DNA of 64,000 nt from positions 1 to 64,000 of IMG/VR virus record IMGVR_UViG_3300033153_009397. One strand, written 5' to 3'. The notes under the pieces were generated by a model that saw only the letters and a program-made list of their open reading frames with translations, was not told where the DNA came from and made no database searches. The translations under genes were made by a program, and so were the position numbers. Below, piece after piece: positions 56,381-64,000 of this stretch. Each line of letters starts with the position of its first letter. The first letter of the stretch is position 1. This stretch comes from a virus.

Positions 56381-56457
56381 TTGCAAAGTGCAGAGGATGG
56401 TTACTTCGTAACTGACATGTGAAATTGCCCATCCTCAATTATCTTGCAACTGTTTTT
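56381..56457 (+). ncRNA. Y-RNA-like small RNA candidate 1, upstream of Ro60
   Basis: The TATA box ACATTTAAAAATG (56351-56363) is 25 bases ahead. From the predicted start: TTGCAA (56381-56386) pairs with TTGCAA (56444-56449), closing the ends. After an internal loop (AGTGCA/AATTATC), GAGGATGG (56393-56400) pairs with CCATCCTC (56429-56436). Inside, GTTAC-TTC-GTAAC is a hairpin. TGTTTTTA (56451-56458) can end transcription. Ro60 then has its own GGAGG after this T-run. Y RNAs share the paired ends, Ro60 neighbour and U-rich end. Confidence 0.65.
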
Positions 56458-56483
56458 ATAACAATTTGCAAGGAGGAAAAAAA

Positions 56484-58079
56484 ATGAAATATAATGAAAA
56501 AACAGAAGGAAAGAGTAGAGAAATAAACTATATGGGAACAAATGCATATAGGTTAGATAATAGAACTCGATTATTGAACATTGTAGGAACTACATTTGTA
56601 GCAGAGCCTACATATTATGAGTTGGATGATGTAAAAGAAATCATAGAGATGTGCCAGAAAGATAAGAGTGAATTTATTCTACAGTTAGCGGCATATGCCA
56701 GAAATGAGCTTTATCTACGTAGTGCTCCTACATTGTTACTGGTTATTGCAGCAAATATAAATGAGACTAAGCCATTAGTTCGTAAGTATGCTACTAAGAT
56801 TATTAAAAGAGTAGACCAAATGACTGAGGCATTAGCAATGCAGTTAGCATTGTTTGGCAAACCCATTCCTAACTCATTAAAGAAAGCCATCGCTAGTGCC
56901 TTTATTACTTTTGATGAATATCAGTTAGGTAAGTATAGAGCTGAGGGAAAGAAGGTTACTCTCAAGGATGTAGTTAAACTATGTCATCCAGCGGCTTACA
57001 AGAAAGAGGGCTTAGACTTAGCCAAGAAAATTATTGATGAAACACTTGCTACTCCTTATACATGGGAAACAGAGATGTCTACTAAGCCTAATGAAGATAG
57101 AGGCAAACTTTGGGATGAATTAATATCATCTAATAGACTTGGATATATGGCAACCTTGAGAAATTTGCGTAATATGATTAAATATAGAGTTACCAAGATT
57201 TCAGAGGTAGCAAATTATATTAGTAATGAAAAGGCAGTCGCTCATTCTAAACAATTTCCTCATAGGTATTTGAGTGCTCACCAGATGTTAAAAGAGTATC
57301 TCGAAAAGAAAGAAGAAGGAATTGTATTTGAGAAGGATGAACTTCCTATTGAAAAAATAGAAACTTTATTAGCAGCCATCAATAAAGCCACCGTCATTGC
57401 AGCGAATAAAAATATTCCTAAACTTCAAGGAAAGACTGCTATATTAGTTGACAATTCTGGTTCAGCTAGAGGAGATAGCGGGGGACAATCCAAGATTAGT
57501 CATAAATCTATTAGAACCATGGCAGACGTTGGTAACCTCTTGGGATTATTGTTCTGGTATGTATCAGATGATACTTACTTTGCTGTATTTGGAGATAAAT
57601 TACTTCAAGTAGACCTCGATAGACATGCTCCTTTCTTGGACAACTTTGAAGCTGTCAATGAATTGGGTAATAAGGCTGGAAAATGTACTGAACAAGGAGT
57701 ATTTACTTTCTTGAAGAATATCATTCATGATAAGGTTCATGTTGATAGATTGATTGTTTGTTCAGACCTACAGATAGGGGATGGTCGTAATTATGCCTAT
57801 GGTCTTGATAGGTTTGAGACCAACATTGAAACAGTTCCTAAGCTCGTGCAGAAATACAGAGAAGAAGTTAATCCAGACTTTATGTATTATTCTGTCTGCT
57901 TCAAGGGATATGGTAATGATGTAGTCATGGGTGAGAAGAAGGTTCTTATCAGCGGTTTCAGTGAAGGTATACTCAAGTTTATTCCATTCTATGAAAAAGA
58001 TAAGACTACTCAAATCAAGTATATCAAAGAGAACTTTGGTTTAGATGTTGAAAAGGTTGAGGTCAATAAAAACGTTTAA
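56484..58079 (+). CDS. Ro60/Rsr homologue (TROVE-vWA RNA-binding protein)
   Basis: 531 residues from ATG 56484 (AAGGAGG upstream), the normal Ro60 length. The TROVE HEAT-repeat ring covers about residues 10-310: RNELYLRSAPTLLLVIAAN, KPLVRKYATKIIKRVDQM, and RLGYMATLRNLRNMIKYR match its hallmark segments. Then a von Willebrand A domain with the MIDAS AILVDNSGSARGD (D323-x-S-x-S) and DRLIVCSDLQIG. Ro60 binds misfolded RNA ends in its central hole and Y RNA on its outer rim, and in bacteria gates exonuclease PNPase. Flanked on both sides by RNA candidates. The upstream TATA box serves RNA 1 and may also serve this gene by read-through. Confidence 0.92.
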   Translation: MKYNEKTEGKSREINYMGTNAYRLDNRTRLLNIVGTTFVAEPTYYELDDVKEIIEMCQKDKSEFILQLAAYARNELYLRSAPTLLLVIAANINETKPLVRKYATKIIKRVDQMTEALAMQLALFGKPIPNSLKKAIASAFITFDEYQLGKYRAEGKKVTLKDVVKLCHPAAYKKEGLDLAKKIIDETLATPYTWETEMSTKPNEDRGKLWDELISSNRLGYMATLRNLRNMIKYRVTKISEVANYISNEKAVAHSKQFPHRYLSAHQMLKEYLEKKEEGIVFEKDELPIEKIETLLAAINKATVIAANKNIPKLQGKTAILVDNSGSARGDSGGQSKISHKSIRTMADVGNLLGLLFWYVSDDTYFAVFGDKLLQVDLDRHAPFLDNFEAVNELGNKAGKCTEQGVFTFLKNIIHDKVHVDRLIVCSDLQIGDGRNYAYGLDRFETNIETVPKLVQKYREEVNPDFMYYSVCFKGYGNDVVMGEKKVLISGFSEGILKFIPFYEKDKTTQIKYIKENFGLDVEKVEVNKNV

Positions 58080-58104
58080 ATATGATGTATTGTATATTAT
58101 TTTA

Positions 58105-58194
58105 GGCAGTGTAGAAAACGGTTACTTCGTTAAGACGACACTAACTAATGCCGAAAGGCAGTTCCCGTTTTCGACTTACCTCCAACTTACTTTT
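58105..58194 (+). ncRNA. Y-RNA-like small RNA candidate 2, downstream of Ro60
   Basis: The TATA box CGTTTAAATATG overlaps the Ro60 stop (58073-58083). From about 58105: GAAAACGG (58114-58121) pairs with CCGTTTTC (58165-58172); GTA/TAC extend it. GTTACTTCGT continues as in RNA 1; the arm GTTA...TAAC contains TCGT-TAAG-ACGA; a second hairpin is TGCC-GAAA-GGCA. TTTT at 58191-58194. The main stem differs from RNA 1 at five positions on each side but still pairs. It could also act as leader of the SSB-like gene (ATG 58240). Confidence 0.6.
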
Positions 58195-58239
58195 CTCATA
58201 GAGATAAAGTGAAAAGATAAAGTGAAAGATGTGATAAAT

Positions 58240-59760
58240 ATGAGTTTAATGAACAAGAAACTAGAAACTGTCGAATTTGACGATTTTTTAGAGGCTGTTA
58301 AAGCTCAAGTCAATGTTAGAACAGATAAGCAAAGGATAGTTGATTCCTTTGCTGAAGGAAAATACGAAGAGAACCTCATTAGTATATGCGAAGCAGTCTA
58401 TAATGAGAGTACATATAAGAAGGGTACTTTGCGAGGAGGAGTAAATGGGGTAATCCGTAGACTAACTCAGTCAGCCTACGACGCCAATAGTGCTGAAAGG
58501 CTGTCGGAGCGAATTAAAAAAGGGGAAGTTATCACGAAAAGAGGAGTAATTCTTGGATGTTTAGACCGAGAGATACAACGCAATGATGGTAGTGGTAGCT
58601 TTATGAAAGCTTTTTGCCCTCTTATTGAGGAGGACGGAAAAATAACAGAGGTTACTTATATCACCAAGATAGGCGGAGAAAGACGAGGAAAGGCTACTCC
58701 ATATTTATGTGTAGCAGATTACTATGTCGATGAAGACAGCTATTTTAATGCTCGATTAGGTATAGAGCTTCCAGATAATAAGATAGTTAACTATGATAAT
58801 GTAGCAGAGAAGGAAGTTGATATTATGAAAATAATTGATACTGCCAAGAAAGCGGGTCTTTGTCATGATGCGAAAAGTCTGGTAGAAGGGTTAAATAATG
58901 GGAGCATAAAGAACTATAGCTGGTTGTGGTTTGAAGGCATTGTTAATAATATAAGACCTACGCCAGTATTTTCAAATGGTGTAAAGACTGATGAACTAAG
59001 GTTCCTCATGATACCAACCAGAACTGAACAATACTGCTATACATTTCAAACCAAGTCTCGAGGAGTTAAACTTCCAACTCCACAATGGAACTATGATGAA
59101 AACGGGAATAAAACAGACCCAGTTGTCGACCCAGAAACTGGTGAACAGTTAATAGAAGATAATAAATATTATCCTACTGTCAGACTTAATCCAGTTCAAA
59201 TAGTTCAAACATATGTTGACTGGGGTAACATCAATGATTGGGTACTTGACCTTCTTGATGGGGAAGCGATTAGTCCAGAGATACAAATACAATCTCTTGC
59301 TGACCAAGTACTAGGTAGAAAATTCTATGCTCTTACAAAACTTGGTAAAGTTTCTAAATCAATTGTAGAAGTCAGAGGAGACGGTGTTCCAGAAGGAACA
59401 TTGGAAACTATTTACTTCATTAATCTTAATGCTGTAGCCTTTGTTCTTACTGATGAAACTGTAGGTTGGGAATCTTTAGATGAAGAAGATAAGAAGGTAG
59501 AAACCAAAGCTGAAAAAGTAGATGATAGTGATAGTAAAGAGCCAGAGATTAAACCCGAACCCAAGAAAGCCCCAGTTAAGAAAGCCCCAGTTAAGAAAGC
59601 TGATTGGAGAAAGAAGCTAGAAATGGATGTTGAGGCATACCTTGAAGTCCTTCCAGACGCCACCTTTGATGATATGAAAGGAGACAATCTCTTTATTGAT
59701 TATAGTCATATACCAGATGCAGCTCTTAAGAAGGCAGTCGAACAGATTAAAGGAGGATAA
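58240..59760 (+). CDS. Single-stranded DNA binding-like (RPA/OB-type) protein, probable
   Basis: About 506 residues from ATG 58240 (GATGTGATAA upstream; GTG 58222 also in frame). The middle parts (EVITKRGVILGCLDREIQRNDGSGSFMKAFCPL, WLWFEGIVNNIRPTPVFSNGVKTDELRFLMIP) read like OB-fold strands with conserved aromatics. Then follows a linker rich in Pro/Lys/Glu with APVKK repeats and a C-terminal helical end. Directly upstream of the RecA/Sak4-like ATPase, where phages place an SSB. The family is inferred. Confidence 0.5.
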   Translation: MSLMNKKLETVEFDDFLEAVKAQVNVRTDKQRIVDSFAEGKYEENLISICEAVYNESTYKKGTLRGGVNGVIRRLTQSAYDANSAERLSERIKKGEVITKRGVILGCLDREIQRNDGSGSFMKAFCPLIEEDGKITEVTYITKIGGERRGKATPYLCVADYYVDEDSYFNARLGIELPDNKIVNYDNVAEKEVDIMKIIDTAKKAGLCHDAKSLVEGLNNGSIKNYSWLWFEGIVNNIRPTPVFSNGVKTDELRFLMIPTRTEQYCYTFQTKSRGVKLPTPQWNYDENGNKTDPVVDPETGEQLIEDNKYYPTVRLNPVQIVQTYVDWGNINDWVLDLLDGEAISPEIQIQSLADQVLGRKFYALTKLGKVSKSIVEVRGDGVPEGTLETIYFINLNAVAFVLTDETVGWESLDEEDKKVETKAEKVDDSDSKEPEIKPEPKKAPVKKAPVKKADWRKKLEMDVEAYLEVLPDATFDDMKGDNLFIDYSHIPDAALKKAVEQIKGG

Positions 59761-59765
59761 CTTTG

Positions 59766-60581
59766 ATGTCAACTGAGAATGAAATAAAACTAAAAGGAAC
59801 AGCCACACAGCAGTTATCTACGCTGAATGCTTGTGCCTTTGGAGGAACTAACGTTGGAAAAACCTATTTCCTTCTTTCTTATGTTCGTTCTCAGAAAAAA
59901 AGAATGGTATTTATCAACGCCGATGTCGAAGAAAATTTCGTAAGAAATTATAATCCTCTTGAGTCAGAACAAAAAAGGAGAATTATTCAACCTCATAAAG
60001 CCAATGTTTCTGGGATACAGATGGGAGATGTTCCTTCTATCAGAAAGATAGTAAAAGAGATACGTGAAGGACCTATTCAAGCCCTCATTCAAAGTGGACA
60101 GATAGAACTTATTGCAGTAGATAGTATAGATACTATAATGAACGTCTATGAGGATTGGCATTTTACTGCTAAAGGGGTAGAAAATCCTACTCCTTTTGAT
60201 TATGGTAGAGCTAGAGATATTTTCGAAAGAGAATTTCTTCTTCCGTTACTTCGTCAACCATGCCACTTTTTGTGTACCAGCAATTTCAAAGTAGTTTATC
60301 CTACTCCACAAACACAGTTTTCTAAGCCTATAATGGTTCGAGTTGGTGGAAGAATGCTACCAGCTCATCAACCCAAAGTTCCAGCTAGGTTCTGGAAGCA
60401 CTTTACTACTATCTTCGAGCTTCGTCAAGCTAATCCTTTCGAAATAAGAGATGTAGAGGCATTCTTTATTAAGTCTAAAGAACAGTCTGGCTTATATCAT
60501 TATCGTATGCTTCCTAAAGCAGACAAGAAAGGTCTGGTTTTTGCAGATTACTTAGCTTATATAAAGAAGGTTTTTGAATGA
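59766..60581 (+). CDS. RecA/Sak4-like recombination ATPase
   Basis: About 271 residues from ATG 59766, nine bases after GGAGG. The Walker A motif FGGTNVGKTYFLLSYV (about residues 26-41) and Walker B ELIAVDSIDTIMNVYEDWHF (about 117-136) with RKKRMVFINADVEEN-like strand 2. Matches the AAA_24/Sak4 group of phage single-strand annealing ATPases that work with SSB. Length and order fit. Confidence 0.75.
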   Translation: MSTENEIKLKGTATQQLSTLNACAFGGTNVGKTYFLLSYVRSQKKRMVFINADVEENFVRNYNPLESEQKRRIIQPHKANVSGIQMGDVPSIRKIVKEIREGPIQALIQSGQIELIAVDSIDTIMNVYEDWHFTAKGVENPTPFDYGRARDIFEREFLLPLLRQPCHFLCTSNFKVVYPTPQTQFSKPIMVRVGGRMLPAHQPKVPARFWKHFTTIFELRQANPFEIRDVEAFFIKSKEQSGLYHYRMLPKADKKGLVFADYLAYIKKVFE

Positions 60582-60895
60582 CTGTTTTTTTATCAGAACT
60601 TCCCCCCCAAAAGCAGTTTGCTGTAATGAAATTGTTTATGGAGGGGGAAATTCCTCTTTTTAAGGGTGAAGAAGTTATTTTACCAGATATGATTTCAGCC
60701 CGTTATGTTTGTGCTGATTGTGGAAAGTTTGTTATTCCTACTTTTTATTTAGATGATATTGTTAGTATAGCAAAACGGGTTAAATGCCCTCATTGTTCTG
60801 GTAATATGAGCTTGTATCTTATGGGTACTGAACTTCAACAAGAAGTTAAAAGAATAAGAAAAGGTATTCAACGTAAGATTTATGATTTCTTTTGA
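60578..60895 (+). CDS. Zinc-ribbon protein
   Basis: A 105-residue protein with YVCADCGKFVIPTF...KCPHCSGNMSLYL, a zinc ribbon with a 25-residue loop. ATGA overlap with the ATPase. Converges with the receiver gene (15-base overlap). Confidence 0.6.
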   Translation: MTVFLSELPPQKQFAVMKLFMEGEIPLFKGEEVILPDMISARYVCADCGKFVIPTFYLDDIVSIAKRVKCPHCSGNMSLYLMGTELQQEVKRIRKGIQRKIYDFF

Positions 60896-61689
60896 AGTCT
60901 CATCTTTGCTTCTCTTCTTTCTTTTTCTGTGAGTGCAAAGATAACTTTTTTGGTTTTACTCTTTCTAATAAGTGGTTTCTTTAGAAATGGAAATATAATA
61001 AAGATGACCATTAATATTATTCCTATTCCAATCATAACAAAAAAGGTTTTGTTATTTTGAATGAAGGAAACAAAGTTTTCTGAGCCAAAAAATCTGTTAG
61101 CAATTAAAATTACTAACATGGTAATGTTATAAGCAGTCACGGCAGATTTAATAAAGTCATTAATAATTTTTTTGAAGATTTCACTATTTTTTTCTTGTCT
61201 AAATATCCAATCTCTTACTTCTGCTCTGAATTCTGTTGCCATTTTTATTTCTGCTAACTGGTCTCTTCTGTAGATTACTTGATTTTCTTCTACTCTGCTT
61301 ACTCTATTCTGTAAAATAGTTTCTGATTGTTTTTTAATATAGTTTTCTACTTGTTGTAAAAGGTTAGGTAATCTTAAAGGCTTAGGAAGAATAGACCTAG
61401 CTCCAGCAGCAATGGCTTCTTCTTTTCTTGAAGAAGCATGACCAGTAATAGTGACTATCTCAGCATCGGGGTTAATCTTTATTATCTCTCTTGTAGCTTC
61501 TACTCCATCCATAATAGGCATATGTATATCCATCAGCACGATGAAGGGGTCGTATTTTTTGTACATATCTATAGCTTCTGAACCGTTAGTAGCTCTGATA
61601 ATCTTATAGTCTTTTAGATAATCTTCTACAATGTCCAGTAGTTCAGTGTCGTCATCGACGACTAATATAATAGGATTTTCAGAAGCCAT
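60880..61689 (-). CDS. Response-regulator receiver domain fused to membrane helices
   Basis: 269 residues. Receiver domain about 1-125: ILVVDDDTELL (acid pair), VLMDIHMPIMDG (phospho-Asp about 54), VTITGHAS (Thr/Ser switch), and LPKPLR (Lys). Then a coiled-coil linker (QSETILQNRVSRVEENQVIYRRDQLAEIKM) and two membrane helices (TAYNITMLVILIANRFF, FFVMIGIGIILMVIFIIFPFL) with a basic C-terminus. The layout is unusual: the output is membrane parts, not DNA binding. No histidine kinase is seen, so a host kinase would have to phosphorylate it. Confidence 0.85.
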   Translation of the reverse strand: MASENPIILVVDDDTELLDIVEDYLKDYKIIRATNGSEAIDMYKKYDPFIVLMDIHMPIMDGVEATREIIKINPDAEIVTITGHASSRKEEAIAAGARSILPKPLRLPNLLQQVENYIKKQSETILQNRVSRVEENQVIYRRDQLAEIKMATEFRAEVRDWIFRQEKNSEIFKKIINDFIKSAVTAYNITMLVILIANRFFGSENFVSFIQNNKTFFVMIGIGIILMVIFIIFPFLKKPLIRKSKTKKVIFALTEKERREAKMRLQKKS

Positions 61690-61711
61690 CTATATCTGTC
61701 CGTTAGTGCTG

Positions 61712-62011
61712 TTATTTTGCAAGTTCTGGAGGTTCTTCTATAATTTCCTCTTCTGATTCTTCTTCTATAAGTTCTTCATCTGGCTTGACAATGATTGCCT
61801 TGATAAAGTTCATACATAACATGAGTAATCTTTCCGCTTCTTCTGGGTCAATCTTTCCGTCTGCCATATCTTTTCCGAGCTCTTTAATAAGGGCAAGAAA
61901 AATTCTGGCTAATGCTGGAAAGTTTTTTTTGTTCCAGAAATGGTACACAGCGTATAAAACAGCTATTGTAGCTACTGTTATTGTTACATAATCAAATGGT
62001 CTTAATATCAT
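61712..62011 (-). CDS. Small membrane protein
   Basis: A 99-residue protein with one N-terminal membrane helix (YVTITVATIAVLYAVYHFW), a helical middle, and a Glu-rich tail (EELIEEESEEEIIEEPPEL). A TTTATATT box about 24 bases upstream suggests a near-leaderless start and its own promoter. Next to the receiver-membrane protein; possible partner or holin-like protein. Confidence 0.5.
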   Translation of the reverse strand: MILRPFDYVTITVATIAVLYAVYHFWNKKNFPALARIFLALIKELGKDMADGKIDPEEAERLLMLCMNFIKAIIVKPDEELIEEESEEEIIEEPPELAK

Positions 62012-62041
62012 ATTTAAAAAAATGTTAGGGAATATAAAAGT

Positions 62042-62968
62042 TTATTCTATGGAAATTTTTGGTAGTTCCTCCAGCTCTACAGTGCCATAACTAAACTCTG
62101 GGCAATCTTGTACTCTATCACATACAATACATAATCCCTTTATTCCTACTTCTTTGTTTCCATGATTGTAAGCAAGATTTCTTGGGTTGTTGTGTATCTT
62201 CCAAGCTTTGAGCCACTTGTTTAAGTCAACGTTATATTTCTTAAGCTCATATTTATATCCTCCAAAGATGGCACAAAGTGTTACGGGCTTACCTTCATCA
62301 TGCCAATATGGTGCTTCATTAAATATTCCCATGTCAGCCATGTCTTTATATAATTGGTGGTTAGTAAACTCCCAATAGTAGCCACTTAGTTGAATAGAAT
62401 GACTGAGGAGACCTCGTTTGCTGGTTTTCCAGTCCAGAATAACTGTTCTCCACCCTTTTTGGGTTTTCCATTTAGCTATACAATCTATTGTTCCAACGAT
62501 ACTTTTATTTTCATCTATTGTTCCATCTGGATTTCTTTTTATAATTACCATCCTTTTTTCTAAGAATAGTGGTACGAAATTATTTTTATTATCACTATAG
62601 AACTGCATAAAGTTCTCAAAACAGTGGTCTATTGACTTAACGAAGTACTTGTATCTCGTAGGACTTTTTCGGAGCTTTGTGAATAGTTTCTGTTGATGTA
62701 AATCCAGTTTTAAAACGGGTTTAGGTATGTCCATTATGGCTGCCATATATCCTTCTATTCTATGGTGAGTAATAGTTCCTCTAAGTGCTGCTACGTTGAA
62801 CCTCAGAGGCGGACTTAGACCTTCAAGTGAGGGGTCTTTCATCTTTTTTCTGTGTTCCTTATCTAACCTAGCATACATCTCGCATTCATAAGAGTTAGAT
62901 ATCTCTGTAGTTCTGTTGAGAAGATATTCTCTACCTTTCTCTGTGTATCTATAAGGCAAAATGTTCAC
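62042..62968 (-). CDS. PD-(D/E)XK nuclease, RecB/Cas4-like
   Basis: 308 residues. RGTITHHRIEGYM (GxxxH motif I), VGTIDCIAKW (GxxD motif II), VILDWKTSKRG (hDxK-T motif III) and HSIQLSGYYWEF (QL..Y motif IV) are the RecB-nuclease set. Cys residues YECEMY near the N-terminus and GLCIVCDRVQDCPEF near the end could bind a 4Fe-4S cluster, as in Cas4 and AddB. Exonuclease for recombination with the SSB-like/RecA-like pair is plausible. Overlaps the next gene by ATGA. Confidence 0.8.
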   Translation of the reverse strand: MNILPYRYTEKGREYLLNRTTEISNSYECEMYARLDKEHRKKMKDPSLEGLSPPLRFNVAALRGTITHHRIEGYMAAIMDIPKPVLKLDLHQQKLFTKLRKSPTRYKYFVKSIDHCFENFMQFYSDNKNNFVPLFLEKRMVIIKRNPDGTIDENKSIVGTIDCIAKWKTQKGWRTVILDWKTSKRGLLSHSIQLSGYYWEFTNHQLYKDMADMGIFNEAPYWHDEGKPVTLCAIFGGYKYELKKYNVDLNKWLKAWKIHNNPRNLAYNHGNKEVGIKGLCIVCDRVQDCPEFSYGTVELEELPKISIE

Positions 62969-63828
62969 TCTGCTTTTGCGGCTCTGACTTTTGCCATTTT
63001 TTCTTTGTTAATAAGACTAATTTTTTCTCTGGCAGCAAGTACAATAGCTGGATAACCTTCAGCTTCTGCTTGTTTCATTATACTTTTCAAGGCTTTAATA
63101 CTTCTACTTCTTTGTATTGATTGATACATAAACTCTCTATTTTCTTCATCTTCATCCTCATCAATTATTGCTTCTTCCATATCTATTACTGATGGTGATG
63201 TTGGTAGTATTTGTTCTGGTGTTTGTATTTGTTTCAGTACATCTTTCACACTGGGATAAGGTCTATTTTCTATCACTGAAGGAGGCATAGTATGGCTTTT
63301 TTGGACTTGAGGAATTGCTACTGAAGGAGGTACTTCATCTCCTTCCTCATTCGTTGTTACTACTGGCATTTTTGGATATTGTATCTTTGAACGAACCAAT
63401 TTATCATCCTCTATTTTGCTAGGAAGAATATCTTTTTCTGTTAAGGGCCGGCCTATTTGCGTCATTTGATGTTGTCGAGCTTTATCTGCTGAAGTAATTG
63501 CCTTTGTCACATCAGCAACTGAAGCATATTCTCTAGGTATTTTAGTAGGTTGTTCCTCTATAGATATTGGTGGTCTTTTTTGTAAATCTAATTTTTGTTC
63601 TATTTTGATTGAAGCTCTTCGAGTTATTTCTTCTTCTCGCTTCATTCTTTCTGCCTCTTCCAATGTTAGTTGTGTTTGTGTTTTATAGAGGTCCAATTCA
63701 TATTTTCTCATAGGATTTCTTTTACAATTCATTTGAAAACAGATACCTTGAGATAACGGCTCATTTGTCACTGTATGTCTTGCTGGAATATAATTTATGC
63801 ATTTTCTGTAAAGTTCACATTGACTCAT
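62965..63828 (-). CDS. Hypothetical protein with N-terminal Cys cluster
   Basis: About 287 residues from ATG 63828. SQCELYRKCINYIPARHTVTNEPLSQGICFQMNCKRN carries four Cys, a likely metal site. Then come long disordered, Pro-rich parts with repeated short patterns (PPSVAIPQ, PPSVIENRPYPSVKDV, PTSPSVID) and a basic C-terminal helix. A TATA box ATGTTTAAAACC is about 35 bases upstream. Coupled to the nuclease, so perhaps its partner. Confidence 0.5.
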   Translation of the reverse strand: MSQCELYRKCINYIPARHTVTNEPLSQGICFQMNCKRNPMRKYELDLYKTQTQLTLEEAERMKREEEITRRASIKIEQKLDLQKRPPISIEEQPTKIPREYASVADVTKAITSADKARQHQMTQIGRPLTEKDILPSKIEDDKLVRSKIQYPKMPVVTTNEEGDEVPPSVAIPQVQKSHTMPPSVIENRPYPSVKDVLKQIQTPEQILPTSPSVIDMEEAIIDEDEDEENREFMYQSIQRSRSIKALKSIMKQAEAEGYPAIVLAAREKISLINKEKMAKVRAAKAE

Positions 63829-63907
63829 GTATATCAATACTATCAAACGTTTTGTTGGTTTTAAACATTTTGGTAGAGAAAAATAAAAAGAAAAAATAGA
63901 TTAAATC

Positions 63908-64000
63908 TTATGTTGGAGGTTGTTCTGGTTCGGGTTGAGGGTCCTCTTCGACAATCTTAAACAAAGGATTGCTCAGTAATTCTTTAATAGATGCTTCGAG
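63908..64000 (-). CDS. 3' end of a leftward gene cut by the window edge
   Basis: Stop TAA at 63910-63908. The visible part is LEASIKELLSNPLFK then IVEEDPQPEPEQPPT: an amphipathic helix and acidic Pro-rich tail. Nothing more can be said. Confidence 0.45.
   Translation of the reverse strand, partial: LEASIKELLSNPLFKIVEEDPQPEPEQPPT

Noticed and set aside
62042-62968. CRISPR-associated Cas4
   Set aside because: Motifs fit Cas4/RecB generally, but there is no Cas1, Cas2 or array; the recombination gene neighbours explain it better.

Overview
The window looks like 64 kb of a larger genome of a tailed virus (Caudoviricetes-like, contractile tail) or provirus of an archaeon. The virus call rests on a head and tail gene block: portal, prohead protease, scaffold-like protein, HK97-fold capsid protein, connectors, tail sheath, tail tube, frameshifted tail chaperone and tape measure. 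The archaeal call rests on several features. Almost every operon starts with a TTTAAATA-type TATA box, and many genes have their ATG about 22-30 nt past it, so they are probably leaderless. Shine-Dalgarno sites are GGAGG/GGTGAT-like. The replication genes are archaeal or eukaryotic in type: family B polymerase, AEP primase-helicase and a TOPRIM protein of Topo VI A/Spo11 type. The sequence is AT-rich and genes overlap by ATGA. I cannot name the host. Terminase, integrase, tail fibres and lysis genes were not seen and may lie outside the window.

Layout: (1) 0-17.4 kb, mostly leftward: virion genes from portal (17.4 kb) down to a baseplate-like gene cut by the left edge. They are interrupted by two GT-B glycosyltransferases (6.9-10.2 kb), one carrying an intein, and by a rightward sulfotransferase-like gene (12.0 kb). 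(2) 17.5-20.6 kb rightward: unknown protein, zinc ribbon, DNA methyltransferase, GT-A-like glycosyltransferase. (3) 20.7-21.4 kb leftward: MazG-like and Zn protein. (4) 21.5-26.3 kb rightward: small, mostly unknown early-type genes. (5) 26.4-40.5 kb leftward: about 35 small, tightly coupled genes, many with Zn-binding Cys pairs. Four of its operons share octamer arrays (GTTTCCTT/GTGTCCTT) directly upstream of the TATA box. (6) 40.6-45.7 kb rightward: HTH regulators and the TOPRIM protein. (7) 45.6-55.8 kb leftward: C2H2 and winged-helix proteins, PolB with an intein at the YGD/TDS site, a second methyltransferase, and the primase-helicase. (8) 55.9-60.9 kb rightward: a Ro60 (TROVE-vWA) homologue flanked by two small structured RNA candidates, then an SSB-like protein and a RecA/Sak4-like ATPase. 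(9) 60.9-64 kb leftward: receiver-domain membrane protein, small membrane protein, RecB/Cas4-like nuclease.

The most notable systems are: (a) a Ro60 gene with two cis-encoded Y-RNA-like candidates, each with its own TATA box, paired ends and T-tract, sharing the motif GGTTACTTCGT on top of stems that differ in sequence but keep pairing, with a looser third relative at 52.1 kb; (b) an intein whose LAGLIDADG endonuclease is encoded in the +1 frame inside the intein while the intein frame stays open; (c) the octamer promoter regulon at 27-35 kb; (d) a lambda G/GT-like -1 frameshift site (C CCA AAG) in the tail chaperone gene. All functions are read from sequence by eye; no database search was run.
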